This document shows, in pieces, positions 7,586-17,316 of a stretch of 64,000 bases of DNA (its first letter is position 1; each line of letters begins with the position of its first letter). The stretch is from positions 1 through 64,000 of the forward strand of contig SFET01000025.1 of the NCBI GenBank assembly GCA_004557125.1, written 5' to 3'. Both the position numbers and the translations under genes were made by a program. A model generated the notes under the pieces. That model was not told the DNA's origin, searched no databases, and saw nothing but the letters and a program-made list of their open reading frames with translations. The DNA is from Clostridiales bacterium (lineage in GTDB: Bacteria; Bacillota; Clostridia; Christensenellales; Aristaeellaceae).

Positions 7586-8530
7586 ATGAAAAAGACTTTG
7601 GCAATCCTGGTTGCATTGGTGATGGTATTCACCTGCGCGTCCGCTCTGGCGGAGCTGACCTTCACCACCGGCGGTACCTCCGGCACCTATTATGCCTTCG
7701 GCGGCGTGCTGGCCCAGTACATCAGCGACAACACCGACGTTCAGGTCACCGCAGTGGCCGGCGAGGGCTCCGCGGCCAACATCGACATGCTGGACATGGG
7801 CTTCGCACAGCTGGGCTTCGTGCAGAGCGACGTCGCCTACTATGCCTACAACGGCATCCGCTTCGAGCAGTATGAAGGCGCTCCCATCACCTCCTTCAAG
7901 GCGCTGGCGGCCCTGTACAACGAGACCGTGCAGCTGGTCACCTGCAATCCGGAGATCAAGAGCATGGACGACCTGCGCGGCAAGAACGTCTCCATCGGCG
8001 CTGCCGGCTCCGGCGTGTACTTCAACGCCATGGACTTCCTGGCCGCCTATGACATGACCGAGGCCGACATCAATCCCCAGTACCTCTCCTTCGCGGACTC
8101 CGCCGAAGCGCTGAAGGACGGCAAGATTGACGCTGCCTTCGTCGTTGCTGGCGCTCCCACCACCGCCGTCGTCGATCTGTGCGCGACCAAGGGCGCATAC
8201 CTGGTTGGCTGCGACGAGGAGCACGTTGCGAAGCTGAAGGAGCTCAACGGCGCCTACACCGAGTGCGTGATCCCCGCCGGCACCTATGAGGGCATCGACG
8301 AGGACGTGACCACCGTGGCGGTCAAGGCCATCATCATCGCCAACGCCGATGTGACCGACGAGGAGGCCTACACCATCGTTTCCACCATCTTCGAGAACAC
8401 CGAGGAGATCGCCGCCGCCCATGCGAAGGGCCTGGAGCTGAATCTGGAGTATGCTTCCGAGTGCGGCCTGCCCTATGCTGCCGGCGCTGCCAAGTACTTC
8501 GCCGAGAAGGGCATCACGGTTGTCGAATAA
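7586..8530 (+). CDS. TAXI family TRAP transporter solute-binding protein
   Basis: The 314-residue extracytoplasmic binding subunit of a TRAP (tripartite ATP-independent) transporter. Residues 1-22 are a signal peptide ending in ALAE. The mature start TFTTGGTSGTYYAFGGVLA is the TAXI-family hallmark, with SAANIDMLDMG, FVQSDVAYYAY and GAAGSGVYFNA further on. TAXI systems are driven by ion gradients and are reported for carboxylates, including glutamate-like substrates; the ligand here is unknown. There is no lipobox, so attachment in this Gram-positive-type cell is unclear. The permease gene follows 140 bases later across a strong hairpin. Confidence 0.93.
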   Translation: MKKTLAILVALVMVFTCASALAELTFTTGGTSGTYYAFGGVLAQYISDNTDVQVTAVAGEGSAANIDMLDMGFAQLGFVQSDVAYYAYNGIRFEQYEGAPITSFKALAALYNETVQLVTCNPEIKSMDDLRGKNVSIGAAGSGVYFNAMDFLAAYDMTEADINPQYLSFADSAEALKDGKIDAAFVVAGAPTTAVVDLCATKGAYLVGCDEEHVAKLKELNGAYTECVIPAGTYEGIDEDVTTVAVKAIIIANADVTDEEAYTIVSTIFENTEEIAAAHAKGLELNLEYASECGLPYAAGAAKYFAEKGITVVE

Positions 8531-8569
8531 GAAACGCTGACCGCGCACCGAAAGCGCGGGGAATGATCA

Positions 8570-8606
8570 GGGGGACTACGGCGAAGGCGTTTCGCCATAG
8601 TCCCCC
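8570..8606 (+). promoter_or_regulatory. intercistronic hairpin between binding protein and permease
   Basis: Arms GGGGGACTA (8570-8578) and TAGTCCCCC (8598-8606) are perfect. A C/A mismatch then continues into GGCGAA (8580-8585) / TTCGCC (8591-8596) around a 5-base loop. There is no T-run, so it is more likely to protect the upstream mRNA 3' end or limit read-through than to terminate fully. This fits a need for more binding protein than permease. Confidence 0.6.
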
Positions 8607-8670
8607 GTCATGTATCAAGCGGTTTTGAGCAGAATTTAGCGGATTCTTTCCGACAATGGGAGGCAAAAAT

Positions 8671-10719
8671 ATGAACCGAGACCCTGAAAAGGACCCGAAG
8701 ATCATCGATCCGGCCCCCGGAGCAGCGGATGCTGAGGTGGGCTCGGCCGCAGACGTCGATGAGATCATGCGCAAGTACGATCGCGAGTCGAACACGCGCG
8801 TGTGGGAGGGCGTTCCCAAGATCATCGTCAACTGCGTGACGGTGCTGTTTGCGCTCTTCTGCATCTATGTGACCCTGTTTGCGAACTTCATGGAGCAGAT
8901 CCGCCTGTCTTCCTTCCTGGGACTGGTGGTGCTCATCGGTTTTCTGACCTACCCCGCCAAGAAGGGCAAGGTGCGGGTCAATTACATGCCCTGGTATGAC
9001 ATCGTGCTGATGGTGCTGGGCGCAGGCGCGTTCCTGTTCTACACCTTCAACGCCCAGACCGTGGTCAAGCTGAACATGCGCATCACCAAGGACATGTTCT
9101 ACATCGTGACCGGCGCAATTGGCATGCTGGTGCTGGCGGAGCTGTGCCGCCGCAGCGTGGGCCTGCCCATCCTGTGCGTGGCGGGCGTGTTCATGATCTA
9201 CACGCTGGTCAACCTGTGGAGCAAGGGCGGCATCCCGCTGGTGGTCTACAAGCTGTTCTACGGCGACAGCGGCGTGCTCTCCACCCCGATCAACGTCTGC
9301 TCCAAGTACATCGTCGTGTTCATCATCTTCGGCGCGTTCCTGGAGCGCACCGGCATTTCCGACTTCTTCATCAGCCTGGCGAACAGCCTTTGCGGCCGCT
9401 TCGCAGGCGGCCCGGCGAAGGTCGCGGTCGTGTCCTCGGCGCTGTGCGGCATGGTGTCCGGCTCCTCCGTGGGCAACACCGTCACCACCGGCTCCGTCAC
9501 CATCCCGATGATGAAGAAGACCGGCTATCGAGCGGAGTTCGCGGGCGCTGTCGAGGCCTCCGCCTCCACCGGCGGTCAGATCATGCCCCCCATTATGGGC
9601 GCTGCGGCCTTCCTGATGGCGGAGTATGTGGGCGTGCCCTACTCCAACATCATCGTGCGCGCGATCCTGCCGGCGGTGCTGTACTTCCTGGGCATCTTCA
9701 TCGCGGTGCACCTGGAGGCCAAGAAGCTGGGCCTGAAGGGCATTCCAAAGGAGATGCTGCCCCGCATGCGCCAGCTCATCAAGGACACCTACCTGCTGCT
9801 GCCCCTGATTATCCTGATCTACCTGGTGTGCAGCAACACCAAGACCATGCAGTTCTCCGCGGCCATCGCCATTCTGGCGGCCATCGCGGTGGGCTTTATC
9901 AACAACCTCCTGCGCTACCTGCGCGCGAAGAAGGCGGGCGAGCAGCCCGGTCACGGCGTGGTTGCGGCAACCTTCGGCGCGGACGGCGGCTTCAGCGCAA
10001 AGAGCATCTTTGCTTCCCTGGAGGCTGGCGGACGCGGCGTGATCACCGTGGCCGTGGCCTGCGGCATCGCGGGCGTCATCGCCGGTTGCCTCACCGTCAC
10101 GGGCCTTGCGTCCAAGCTGATCAACATCATCGTGGGCATCTCGGGCAACAGCATGCTGCTGGCGCTGGTGCTGACCATGCTGTGCTGCATCGTGCTGGGC
10201 ATGGGCGTTCCCACCACCGCGAACTACTGCATCATGGCCTCCACCTGCGCGCCGATCCTGATCAAGATGGGCATTCCCACCATCGCGGCCCACTTCTTCG
10301 TGTTCTACTTCGGCATCGTGGCGGACATCACGCCGCCGGTTGCGCTGGCAGCCTACGCAGGCTCGGCCATTGCGAAGGGCAATCCGATGAAGACAGGCAT
10401 CACGGCAACGCGGCTGGCGATCGCGGCGTTCATCATTCCCTTCGTGTTCGCCTACAGCCCGTCGATCCTCTTCGTGGGCGACGTGGTCTGGTACAACGTG
10501 ATCCTGATCGCGCTGACGGCCACCATCGGCATGGTCGGCGTTGCGGCGGGCCTGAGCGGCTATCTGGTGCGGCCGATGAACGTGGTCGAGCGCGTGCTGA
10601 CCATCGCCGGCGGCCTGTGCCTGATCGTTCCCGGCACGCTGACGGACGTGATCGGCCTTGCGCTGATCGCCCTTGGCGTGGTGCTCCAGCTGGTGCTGAG
10701 CAAGAAGCAGGCTGCCTGA
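8671..10719 (+). CDS. TRAP transporter fused 4TM/12TM permease
   Basis: A 682-residue permease in which the small (DctQ-like) and large (DctM-like) TRAP membrane subunits are fused, as is usual for TAXI systems. A soluble acidic N-terminus of about 45 residues precedes many hydrophobic helices. Conserved stretches include SALCGMVSGSSVGNTVTTG, STGGQIMPPIMGAAAF and GMGVPTTANYC. ATG 8671 was chosen since GGGAGG lies seven bases before it; an in-frame ATG at 8656 overlaps that site. It imports the ligand captured by the protein at 7586-8530. Confidence 0.94.
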   Translation: MNRDPEKDPKIIDPAPGAADAEVGSAADVDEIMRKYDRESNTRVWEGVPKIIVNCVTVLFALFCIYVTLFANFMEQIRLSSFLGLVVLIGFLTYPAKKGKVRVNYMPWYDIVLMVLGAGAFLFYTFNAQTVVKLNMRITKDMFYIVTGAIGMLVLAELCRRSVGLPILCVAGVFMIYTLVNLWSKGGIPLVVYKLFYGDSGVLSTPINVCSKYIVVFIIFGAFLERTGISDFFISLANSLCGRFAGGPAKVAVVSSALCGMVSGSSVGNTVTTGSVTIPMMKKTGYRAEFAGAVEASASTGGQIMPPIMGAAAFLMAEYVGVPYSNIIVRAILPAVLYFLGIFIAVHLEAKKLGLKGIPKEMLPRMRQLIKDTYLLLPLIILIYLVCSNTKTMQFSAAIAILAAIAVGFINNLLRYLRAKKAGEQPGHGVVAATFGADGGFSAKSIFASLEAGGRGVITVAVACGIAGVIAGCLTVTGLASKLINIIVGISGNSMLLALVLTMLCCIVLGMGVPTTANYCIMASTCAPILIKMGIPTIAAHFFVFYFGIVADITPPVALAAYAGSAIAKGNPMKTGITATRLAIAAFIIPFVFAYSPSILFVGDVVWYNVILIALTATIGMVGVAAGLSGYLVRPMNVVERVLTIAGGLCLIVPGTLTDVIGLALIALGVVLQLVLSKKQAA

Positions 10720-10752
10720 ATTCCCGGCTGAAAAGTGCATATTTGAACGCGA

Positions 10753-10788
10753 AAGTCCACCCTGAACCTCGGGGTGGACTTGATTTTT
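10753..10788 (+). terminator. terminator of the TAXI-TRAP operon
   Basis: AAGTCCACCC (10753-10762) pairs with GGGTGGACTT (10772-10781), followed by GATTTTT. The T-run overlaps the -35 of the lepA promoter. Confidence 0.85.
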
Positions 10789-10808
10789 ACATTGGAATCC
10801 TGTATCAT
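10780..10808 (+). promoter_or_regulatory. probable promoter of lepA
   Basis: TTGATT (10780-10785), 17-base spacer, TATCAT (10803-10808). The -35 is shared with the tail of the upstream terminator. Confidence 0.6.
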
Positions 10809-10838
10809 TACATTGAATAGATAGGCGGAGGATTCCAT

Positions 10839-12647
<1,809 letters not shown>

Positions 12648-12671
12648 GACCTTTCCATGGGGAGGATGTCA

Positions 12672-13160
12672 ATGGAAGCGAGATTTGTGGTCAGACCCCA
12701 ACTGGAGCTTCGGGATTTTGCCGCCTTTGCACGGATTCTCTATGGAAAGGTGCGCATCCTTTTTGTGATGCTCTGCGTCGTGTCCTGGGGACTGGTTTTC
12801 TTTGTGCTTGGATGGGACGTCGTGTTCATTGCGTATTCGACACTGGTCACACTGTACACGCTGTTTTTCCCGGTGATGATGGGTTGGAGCATCCGGCGCG
12901 GAATGAATCAGAAAGTCAAGGAGAGCGAGTTTCGCTTTTCAGAGGAGCGCGTGGAGATTACGACCACCGTGGATGCAGGCGTGTCGAAGTACGATGCGTA
13001 TGTGAAGGTCGCGGCGGACAGCGGGCACTATTTTCTGCTCGTGGGAAAGTACAGCGGTTACATCCTACCGAAGCGCGATTTCGTCGAGGGGGATCCCGCA
13101 GAGTTTGCTGCGTTCATCACGGAAAAGACGGGACTTGAAATGAAATTTGTAAGAGGATGA
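12672..13160 (+). CDS. YcxB-like membrane protein
   Basis: A 162-residue protein with two adjacent membrane helices (about residues 27-47 and 50-70) and a C-terminal soluble part containing RFSEERVEITTTV and HYFLLVGKYSGYILPKRDF. This resembles the YcxB-like domain (a PH-like fold seen in small Firmicute membrane proteins). No function is established. ATG 12672 follows GGGGAGG by six bases. The stop overlaps the hemW ATG. GC is lower than in lepA or hemW, so it may be a later insertion between them. Confidence 0.72.
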   Translation: MEARFVVRPQLELRDFAAFARILYGKVRILFVMLCVVSWGLVFFVLGWDVVFIAYSTLVTLYTLFFPVMMGWSIRRGMNQKVKESEFRFSEERVEITTTVDAGVSKYDAYVKVAADSGHYFLLVGKYSGYILPKRDFVEGDPAEFAAFITEKTGLEMKFVRG

Positions 13161-14290
13161 GCAAATTGAAACCCCTTGCAATCTACATCCACGTGCCCTT
13201 CTGCGCCCGCAAGTGCGCCTACTGCGACTTTGCGTCCTTTGCGGGCCGGGAGGATGCGTGGAGTGACTACTTTGCCGCCCTGCGTGCCGAGATGGACGCC
13301 TGGGCGGACCGACTGCGCGCTTACGAGGCGCGCAGCGTCTTTTTCGGCGGGGGCACGCCCTCGCTGATGCCTGCGACATACATTGAAGGCGCACTGGATC
13401 ACCTGCGGGGCCTGCTGCCCTTTGCGGCGGACTGCGAGATCACGCTGGAGGCCAATCCGGGCACGGTGACGGTGGAGAAGCTGGAAACCTACCGCCGCGC
13501 GGGGGTGAACCGGCTGTCCATCGGCGTGCAGAGCTTCGATGAAGGGCTGCTGTGGAATCTGGGCCGCATCCACACGCCGGAACAGGCTGCGGAGGCGGTG
13601 CGCATGGCGGCGGAGGCGGGCTTTGAGAACCTCAGCATAGACCTGATGTACGCCCTGCCGGGGCAGAGCATTGCCCAGTGGTCGGACACCCTCGCCCGGG
13701 CGGTATCCCTGCCCATCAAGCACATCTCCGCGTACAGCCTGATCGTGGAGCCGGGCACGGAGATGGAGAGAAGGGTTGAATCGGGCGCGGCAATCCTTCC
13801 CGACGACGATCTGGTGAACGAAATGCAGCGCATGGCGGTGCAGCGCCTTGCGGAGCATGGCCTTGCGCGCTACGAGATCTCCAACTTCGCCGTGCCGGGC
13901 TTTGAATCCCGCCACAACCTGACCTACTGGCAGGACGGCGACTACCTGGGCCTGGGCAGCGCGGCGCACTCGCTGGTGGAGAACGAGCGCTTCTCCAATC
14001 CGCCGGAGCTCGCGCGCTACCTTGCCGGGGAGCGCATGTGCGAGCGCACGGAGCGCAGCCTGCGCGACCGCCGGGAGGAGATGCTGATGCTCTCCACCCG
14101 CACGGTGCAGGGCATGAATCTGGCGCGCTGGCAGGCGGAGTTCGGCGAAGACTTTGCAGAGACTCACGCCCGGCAGCTCAGAAAGCTGGAGAATTACGGC
14201 CTGATCGAAATCGAGGGCGGCTTTCTACGGCTCACGCCCGTGGGACTGGAGCTTCAGGACAGCGTGGTGCTGGAGCTGATGGACGATTGA
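13157..14290 (+). CDS. hemW: heme chaperone HemW (radical SAM)
   Basis: A 377-residue radical-SAM protein of the HemN/HemW family. The N-terminus IYIHVPFCARKCAYCDF holds the CxxxCxxC cluster motif, followed by FFGGGTPSLM, a glycine-rich SAM motif (EANPGTVTVEKLE), and RLSIGVQSFDEGLLWNLGR. It lacks the N-terminal extension of true coproporphyrinogen oxidase HemN, so the heme-chaperone assignment is preferred. No other heme genes are in the window. Confidence 0.92.
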   Translation: MSKLKPLAIYIHVPFCARKCAYCDFASFAGREDAWSDYFAALRAEMDAWADRLRAYEARSVFFGGGTPSLMPATYIEGALDHLRGLLPFAADCEITLEANPGTVTVEKLETYRRAGVNRLSIGVQSFDEGLLWNLGRIHTPEQAAEAVRMAAEAGFENLSIDLMYALPGQSIAQWSDTLARAVSLPIKHISAYSLIVEPGTEMERRVESGAAILPDDDLVNEMQRMAVQRLAEHGLARYEISNFAVPGFESRHNLTYWQDGDYLGLGSAAHSLVENERFSNPPELARYLAGERMCERTERSLRDRREEMLMLSTRTVQGMNLARWQAEFGEDFAETHARQLRKLENYGLIEIEGGFLRLTPVGLELQDSVVLELMDD

Positions 14291-14308
14291 CAAATTCGGA
14301 GGTGCAGT

Positions 14309-15607
14309 ATGGCACGCAATACCGATCTTTCCCTGCGCAATGCGCTGATTTACAGTGTGTACGTGCGCAATCATACGAAGGAGGGCACGTTTCGATCTCT
14401 GGAAGCTGACCTTCCCCGCATCCGTTCCCTTGGAACGGACATATTGTGGCTGATGCCCATTCACCCCATCGGGGTGGAGGGCAAGAAGGGCAGCCTGGGC
14501 TGTCCCTACGCCAACAAGGACTACCGCACGGTAAACCCGGAGTACGGCACGATGGAGGACTTCCGCCATCTGGTGGACGCGATTCACGCGAACGGCATGA
14601 AGTGCATCATCGACGTGGTGTACAACCATACCTCGCCGGACTCCACGCTGCGCAATGCGCACCCAGAGTTCTTCTACCACAAGCCGGACGGCGGCTTCGG
14701 CAACCGCTTCGGCGACTGGTCGGACGTGATCGACCTGAACTACCGCGTGCGCGGCCTGTGGGACTACCAGATCGAGACGCTGAAGATGTGGTCGGGGATC
14801 GTGGACGGCTTCCGCTGCGACGTGGCCTCGCTGGTGCCGGTAGCGTTCTGGAAGGAGGCCCGCAGGGCCTGCGCGGAGGTCAATCCCGATCTGATCTGGC
14901 TGGCCGAGAGCGTGCACATGAGCTTCCAGCTCGCCGCGCGCCGGCAGGGCATGGAGATGATCTACTCCGACGCGGAGGGCTTCGCCGCCTTCGATCTGGA
15001 GTACGACTACGACATTCGCGAGCTGCTGGACGACTACTGGGCGGGCAAGCGGCCGCTGCACGAGTGGGTGGAGGCGCTCAACCGCCAGGAGATCAGCTAT
15101 CCGGCGAACTACATCAAGCTGCGCTGCCTGGAGAACCACGACCAGCCCCGCATCGCGTCCCGCGTAAGCGATCCCGTGGCGCTGTCCAACTGGCACGCGC
15201 TGCTCATTTTTCAGAAGGGCAGCACGCTGCTCTACGCGGGCGAGGAGAGGTGCGACGCGAACCAGCCCAGCCTGTTCGACCGCGATCCGGTGAATTGGGA
15301 CGGGCGGGATATCTCCGATGAGCTGCGCAGGCTCGCGGCGCTGAAGAAGCGCTTCCCGGCAGACTGCTGGTTTGGCGCGGTGGCCGACGACGATCAACAC
15401 GCGATCTGCGCCCAGCTCGGCGGCGAGGGCCGGCGCTATCTGGGGCTGTTTAGCCTGAAGGGCGCGCCGGTGAAGATGCCCATCGAGCGCTTTGGGGGCG
15501 ATCTGAGCTGCACGAACCTACTGGATGGAAGTCCGGTGGAGATTCGCAGCGGCATCATTGGAACCGACGGCCGGCCGGTGATCGTCGGGCTGCCGGTGGA
15601 CATCTGA
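14309..15607 (+). CDS. GH13 alpha-amylase family enzyme, cytoplasmic
   Basis: A 432-residue glycoside hydrolase family 13 protein without signal peptide. The conserved regions appear in order: DILWLMPIHPIG, IDVVYNHTSPDS, GFRCDVASLVP (nucleophile Asp), LIWLAESVH (acid/base Glu) and LENHDQPR (third Asp). A short C-terminal beta domain follows. It probably acts on imported malto-oligosaccharides or related alpha-glucans; the specificity cannot be read. CGGAGGTG lies before the ATG, and it is 18 bases after hemW. Confidence 0.9.
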   Translation: MARNTDLSLRNALIYSVYVRNHTKEGTFRSLEADLPRIRSLGTDILWLMPIHPIGVEGKKGSLGCPYANKDYRTVNPEYGTMEDFRHLVDAIHANGMKCIIDVVYNHTSPDSTLRNAHPEFFYHKPDGGFGNRFGDWSDVIDLNYRVRGLWDYQIETLKMWSGIVDGFRCDVASLVPVAFWKEARRACAEVNPDLIWLAESVHMSFQLAARRQGMEMIYSDAEGFAAFDLEYDYDIRELLDDYWAGKRPLHEWVEALNRQEISYPANYIKLRCLENHDQPRIASRVSDPVALSNWHALLIFQKGSTLLYAGEERCDANQPSLFDRDPVNWDGRDISDELRRLAALKKRFPADCWFGAVADDDQHAICAQLGGEGRRYLGLFSLKGAPVKMPIERFGGDLSCTNLLDGSPVEIRSGIIGTDGRPVIVGLPVDI

Positions 15608-15631
15608 GAAGCGCCGCCGGAGGAAGATTTC

Positions 15632-16465
15632 ATGAGGACACTGAAGAAGTACGCCGCGCCGCTTCTGTTTCTGGCGATCTTCGAGGCGGTGGCGGTGGCG
15701 CTGTGGCGGGCCAAGGGCAATGCGTTCTATCTGTGGAACTTCAGCTACATCGGCTGCTTTCTGGCGCTGGGACTGACGTTGTACATCCGTAGGTTCAGAT
15801 ACGCCCGCCACGTGGTGCAGCTGGGCGTGGGACTGTACATGCTGGTGTATCTGGGGCTGATCTGCCGGGAGAACATGCAGATCGAGGGCTTCTGGTACTA
15901 CCTGTCCCTGGGGAGCTTTGAGGCGGCCACGATCCACTACGCCGTGGCGAAGATCTTCGGGCCGCTCATCTTCGGGCGTGGTTGGTGCGGCTACGCCTGC
16001 TGGACGGCCATGGTGCTGGACTTTCTGCCCTATAAGCATCCCGCCGGGCCGCGCAGGGAGCTGGGATGGATTCGCTACATCGCCTTCTTTCTGTCGCTGA
16101 TCTTTGTGGGCGCGCTGTTTCTGCTGCCCGTGGGGAACCTGGAGCGGATCCTGTTTGTCAGTTTCATCGCCGGCAACGCGCTCTATTACGCCGCGGGCAT
16201 CGCGCTGGCCATCTGTTTTCAGGACAACCGTGCCTTCTGCAAATATGTCTGCCCGGTGACGGTGTTTCTGAAGCCCATGAGCCGGCATGCGCTTTTGCGG
16301 ATGCGCGTGGATGCGGACAGGTGCATCGGCTGCGGCAAGTGCGGCCGCGTCTGCCCCATGGAGGTGGACGTGTGCGATCCATCCCGGAGCCGCAAAAACG
16401 GCACCGAGTGCATCCTGTGCCTGGAGTGTGCCGACAGCTGTCCCACGAAGGCCATCCACCTGTGA
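15632..16465 (+). CDS. NapH-like membrane 4Fe-4S protein
   Basis: A 277-residue polytopic membrane protein with about five helices and a C-terminal ferredoxin domain. The membrane part has CGYACWTAM and CKYVCPV, the paired Cys motifs of the NapH/CcoG group. Two classical [4Fe-4S] motifs follow: CIGCGKCGRVCP and CILCLECADSCP. Such proteins pass electrons across or along the membrane. No nap, rnf, nos or cco partners lie nearby, so its redox partner is unknown. It is separated from the GH13 gene by 24 bases. Confidence 0.88.
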   Translation: MRTLKKYAAPLLFLAIFEAVAVALWRAKGNAFYLWNFSYIGCFLALGLTLYIRRFRYARHVVQLGVGLYMLVYLGLICRENMQIEGFWYYLSLGSFEAATIHYAVAKIFGPLIFGRGWCGYACWTAMVLDFLPYKHPAGPRRELGWIRYIAFFLSLIFVGALFLLPVGNLERILFVSFIAGNALYYAAGIALAICFQDNRAFCKYVCPVTVFLKPMSRHALLRMRVDADRCIGCGKCGRVCPMEVDVCDPSRSRKNGTECILCLECADSCPTKAIHL

Positions 16466-16478
16466 TACGCTGCGAGGC

Positions 16479-16522
16479 AAAATGAATCCCGGACTCTGTT
16501 GAAAAGTCCGGGATTCATTTTT
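16479..16522. terminator. bidirectional terminator
   Basis: A 17-bp perfect stem, AAAATGAATCCCGGACT (16479-16495) and AGTCCGGGATTCATTTT (16505-16521), with T-runs on both strands. It separates the plus-strand lepA-to-NapH group from the minus-strand group that ends at 16559. Confidence 0.92.
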
Positions 16523-16558
16523 GCGGGAGAAGCGGGAATGCTTGAAGGCTGCGGAAGC

Positions 16559-17314
16559 TCAGTCCGGCGCTGTGGTTTCGACAGCGCCCGGCGTGGGGAC
16601 TTCCTCCAGCACGGCGGGCTGCAGCAGCACGGCGGCGAACCAGAACGTGACCACGCACAGCAGCATCAGCACCGCCGCCAGGACGATGCGCAGGATGCGC
16701 GTGGGCGTGCGGCCGGGTCGAGTGACCGAGGCGGCGTCCATCTGGAAGGTGCGCAACACGCTGCTCAGCTCCGGCGCCAGCGGATTGGGCTGCGTCATGC
16801 TGGCACGCACGGATTTGACGATGCGCAGCTCGAACCTGCGCCGGTCCGACGGGAGCAACGCACGGCGGGCGCGGGCCTCGAAGCGCTGCAGAAGCTGCCT
16901 GGCGCGACGGAGTTCCACCCCGGCCAGGCGTGCGCTCTTGCGCAGCGAAAGTCCGCAGCCGTAGCGCAGCGCAAGCATGCGCCGTAGCTCCGCGCTCTCC
17001 TGGGCGATCAGGCGGGAAAGCGCGTCCCCGGAACCGCCGGTCGCGCGCAGGCCGTCCCAATCGCCGCCGTCCCGGGCATCGCCGCCGTTCTTCAGGGCGG
17101 CCCGAAGGGTGGCGCGGCGCAGGGCCTCGCGAAAGCCGTGGCGGCTGGAGGGCGCCGATCCCAGGCTCCAGCACTCCAGCAGGGCGTACTGCAGGCTGTA
17201 TTCCGCCTGGGCGCTCGAACCGGTCACGGCGTGGGCAAGATTGAACAGCTCGTGGTAGATGGGCCGGATGCGGTTGAAGTAGATCTGGAAATCCTCGCTG
17301 TCGCTGCGAACCAT
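16559..17314 (-). CDS. sigma-factor-like protein with C-terminal membrane anchor
   Basis: A 251-residue protein I cannot name. The N-terminal 160 residues resemble an ECF-type sigma layout: a region-2-like helical part (IYHELFNLAHAVTGSSAQAE) and a region-4-like helix-turn-helix (LRKSARLAGVELRRARQLLQ). One strong membrane helix follows (about residues 206-230), then a short outer tail. It starts 2 bases after the FGGY kinase stop, with GGAGG six bases before the ATG, so it is coupled to that gene. It could be a membrane-held regulator; a degenerate sigma or a structural protein is possible. Confidence 0.6.
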   Translation of the reverse strand: MVRSDSEDFQIYFNRIRPIYHELFNLAHAVTGSSAQAEYSLQYALLECWSLGSAPSSRHGFREALRRATLRAALKNGGDARDGGDWDGLRATGGSGDALSRLIAQESAELRRMLALRYGCGLSLRKSARLAGVELRRARQLLQRFEARARRALLPSDRRRFELRIVKSVRASMTQPNPLAPELSSVLRTFQMDAASVTRPGRTPTRILRIVLAAVLMLLCVVTFWFAAVLLQPAVLEEVPTPGAVETTAPD

Positions 17315-17316
17315 GT

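Noticed and set aside
6320..10740. Very long open frames on the minus strand opposite the TAXI-TRAP genes
   Set aside because: They mirror highly biased codon use of the plus-strand genes (GC-rich third positions), have H/R/Q/L-rich products without domains, and lack ribosome sites.
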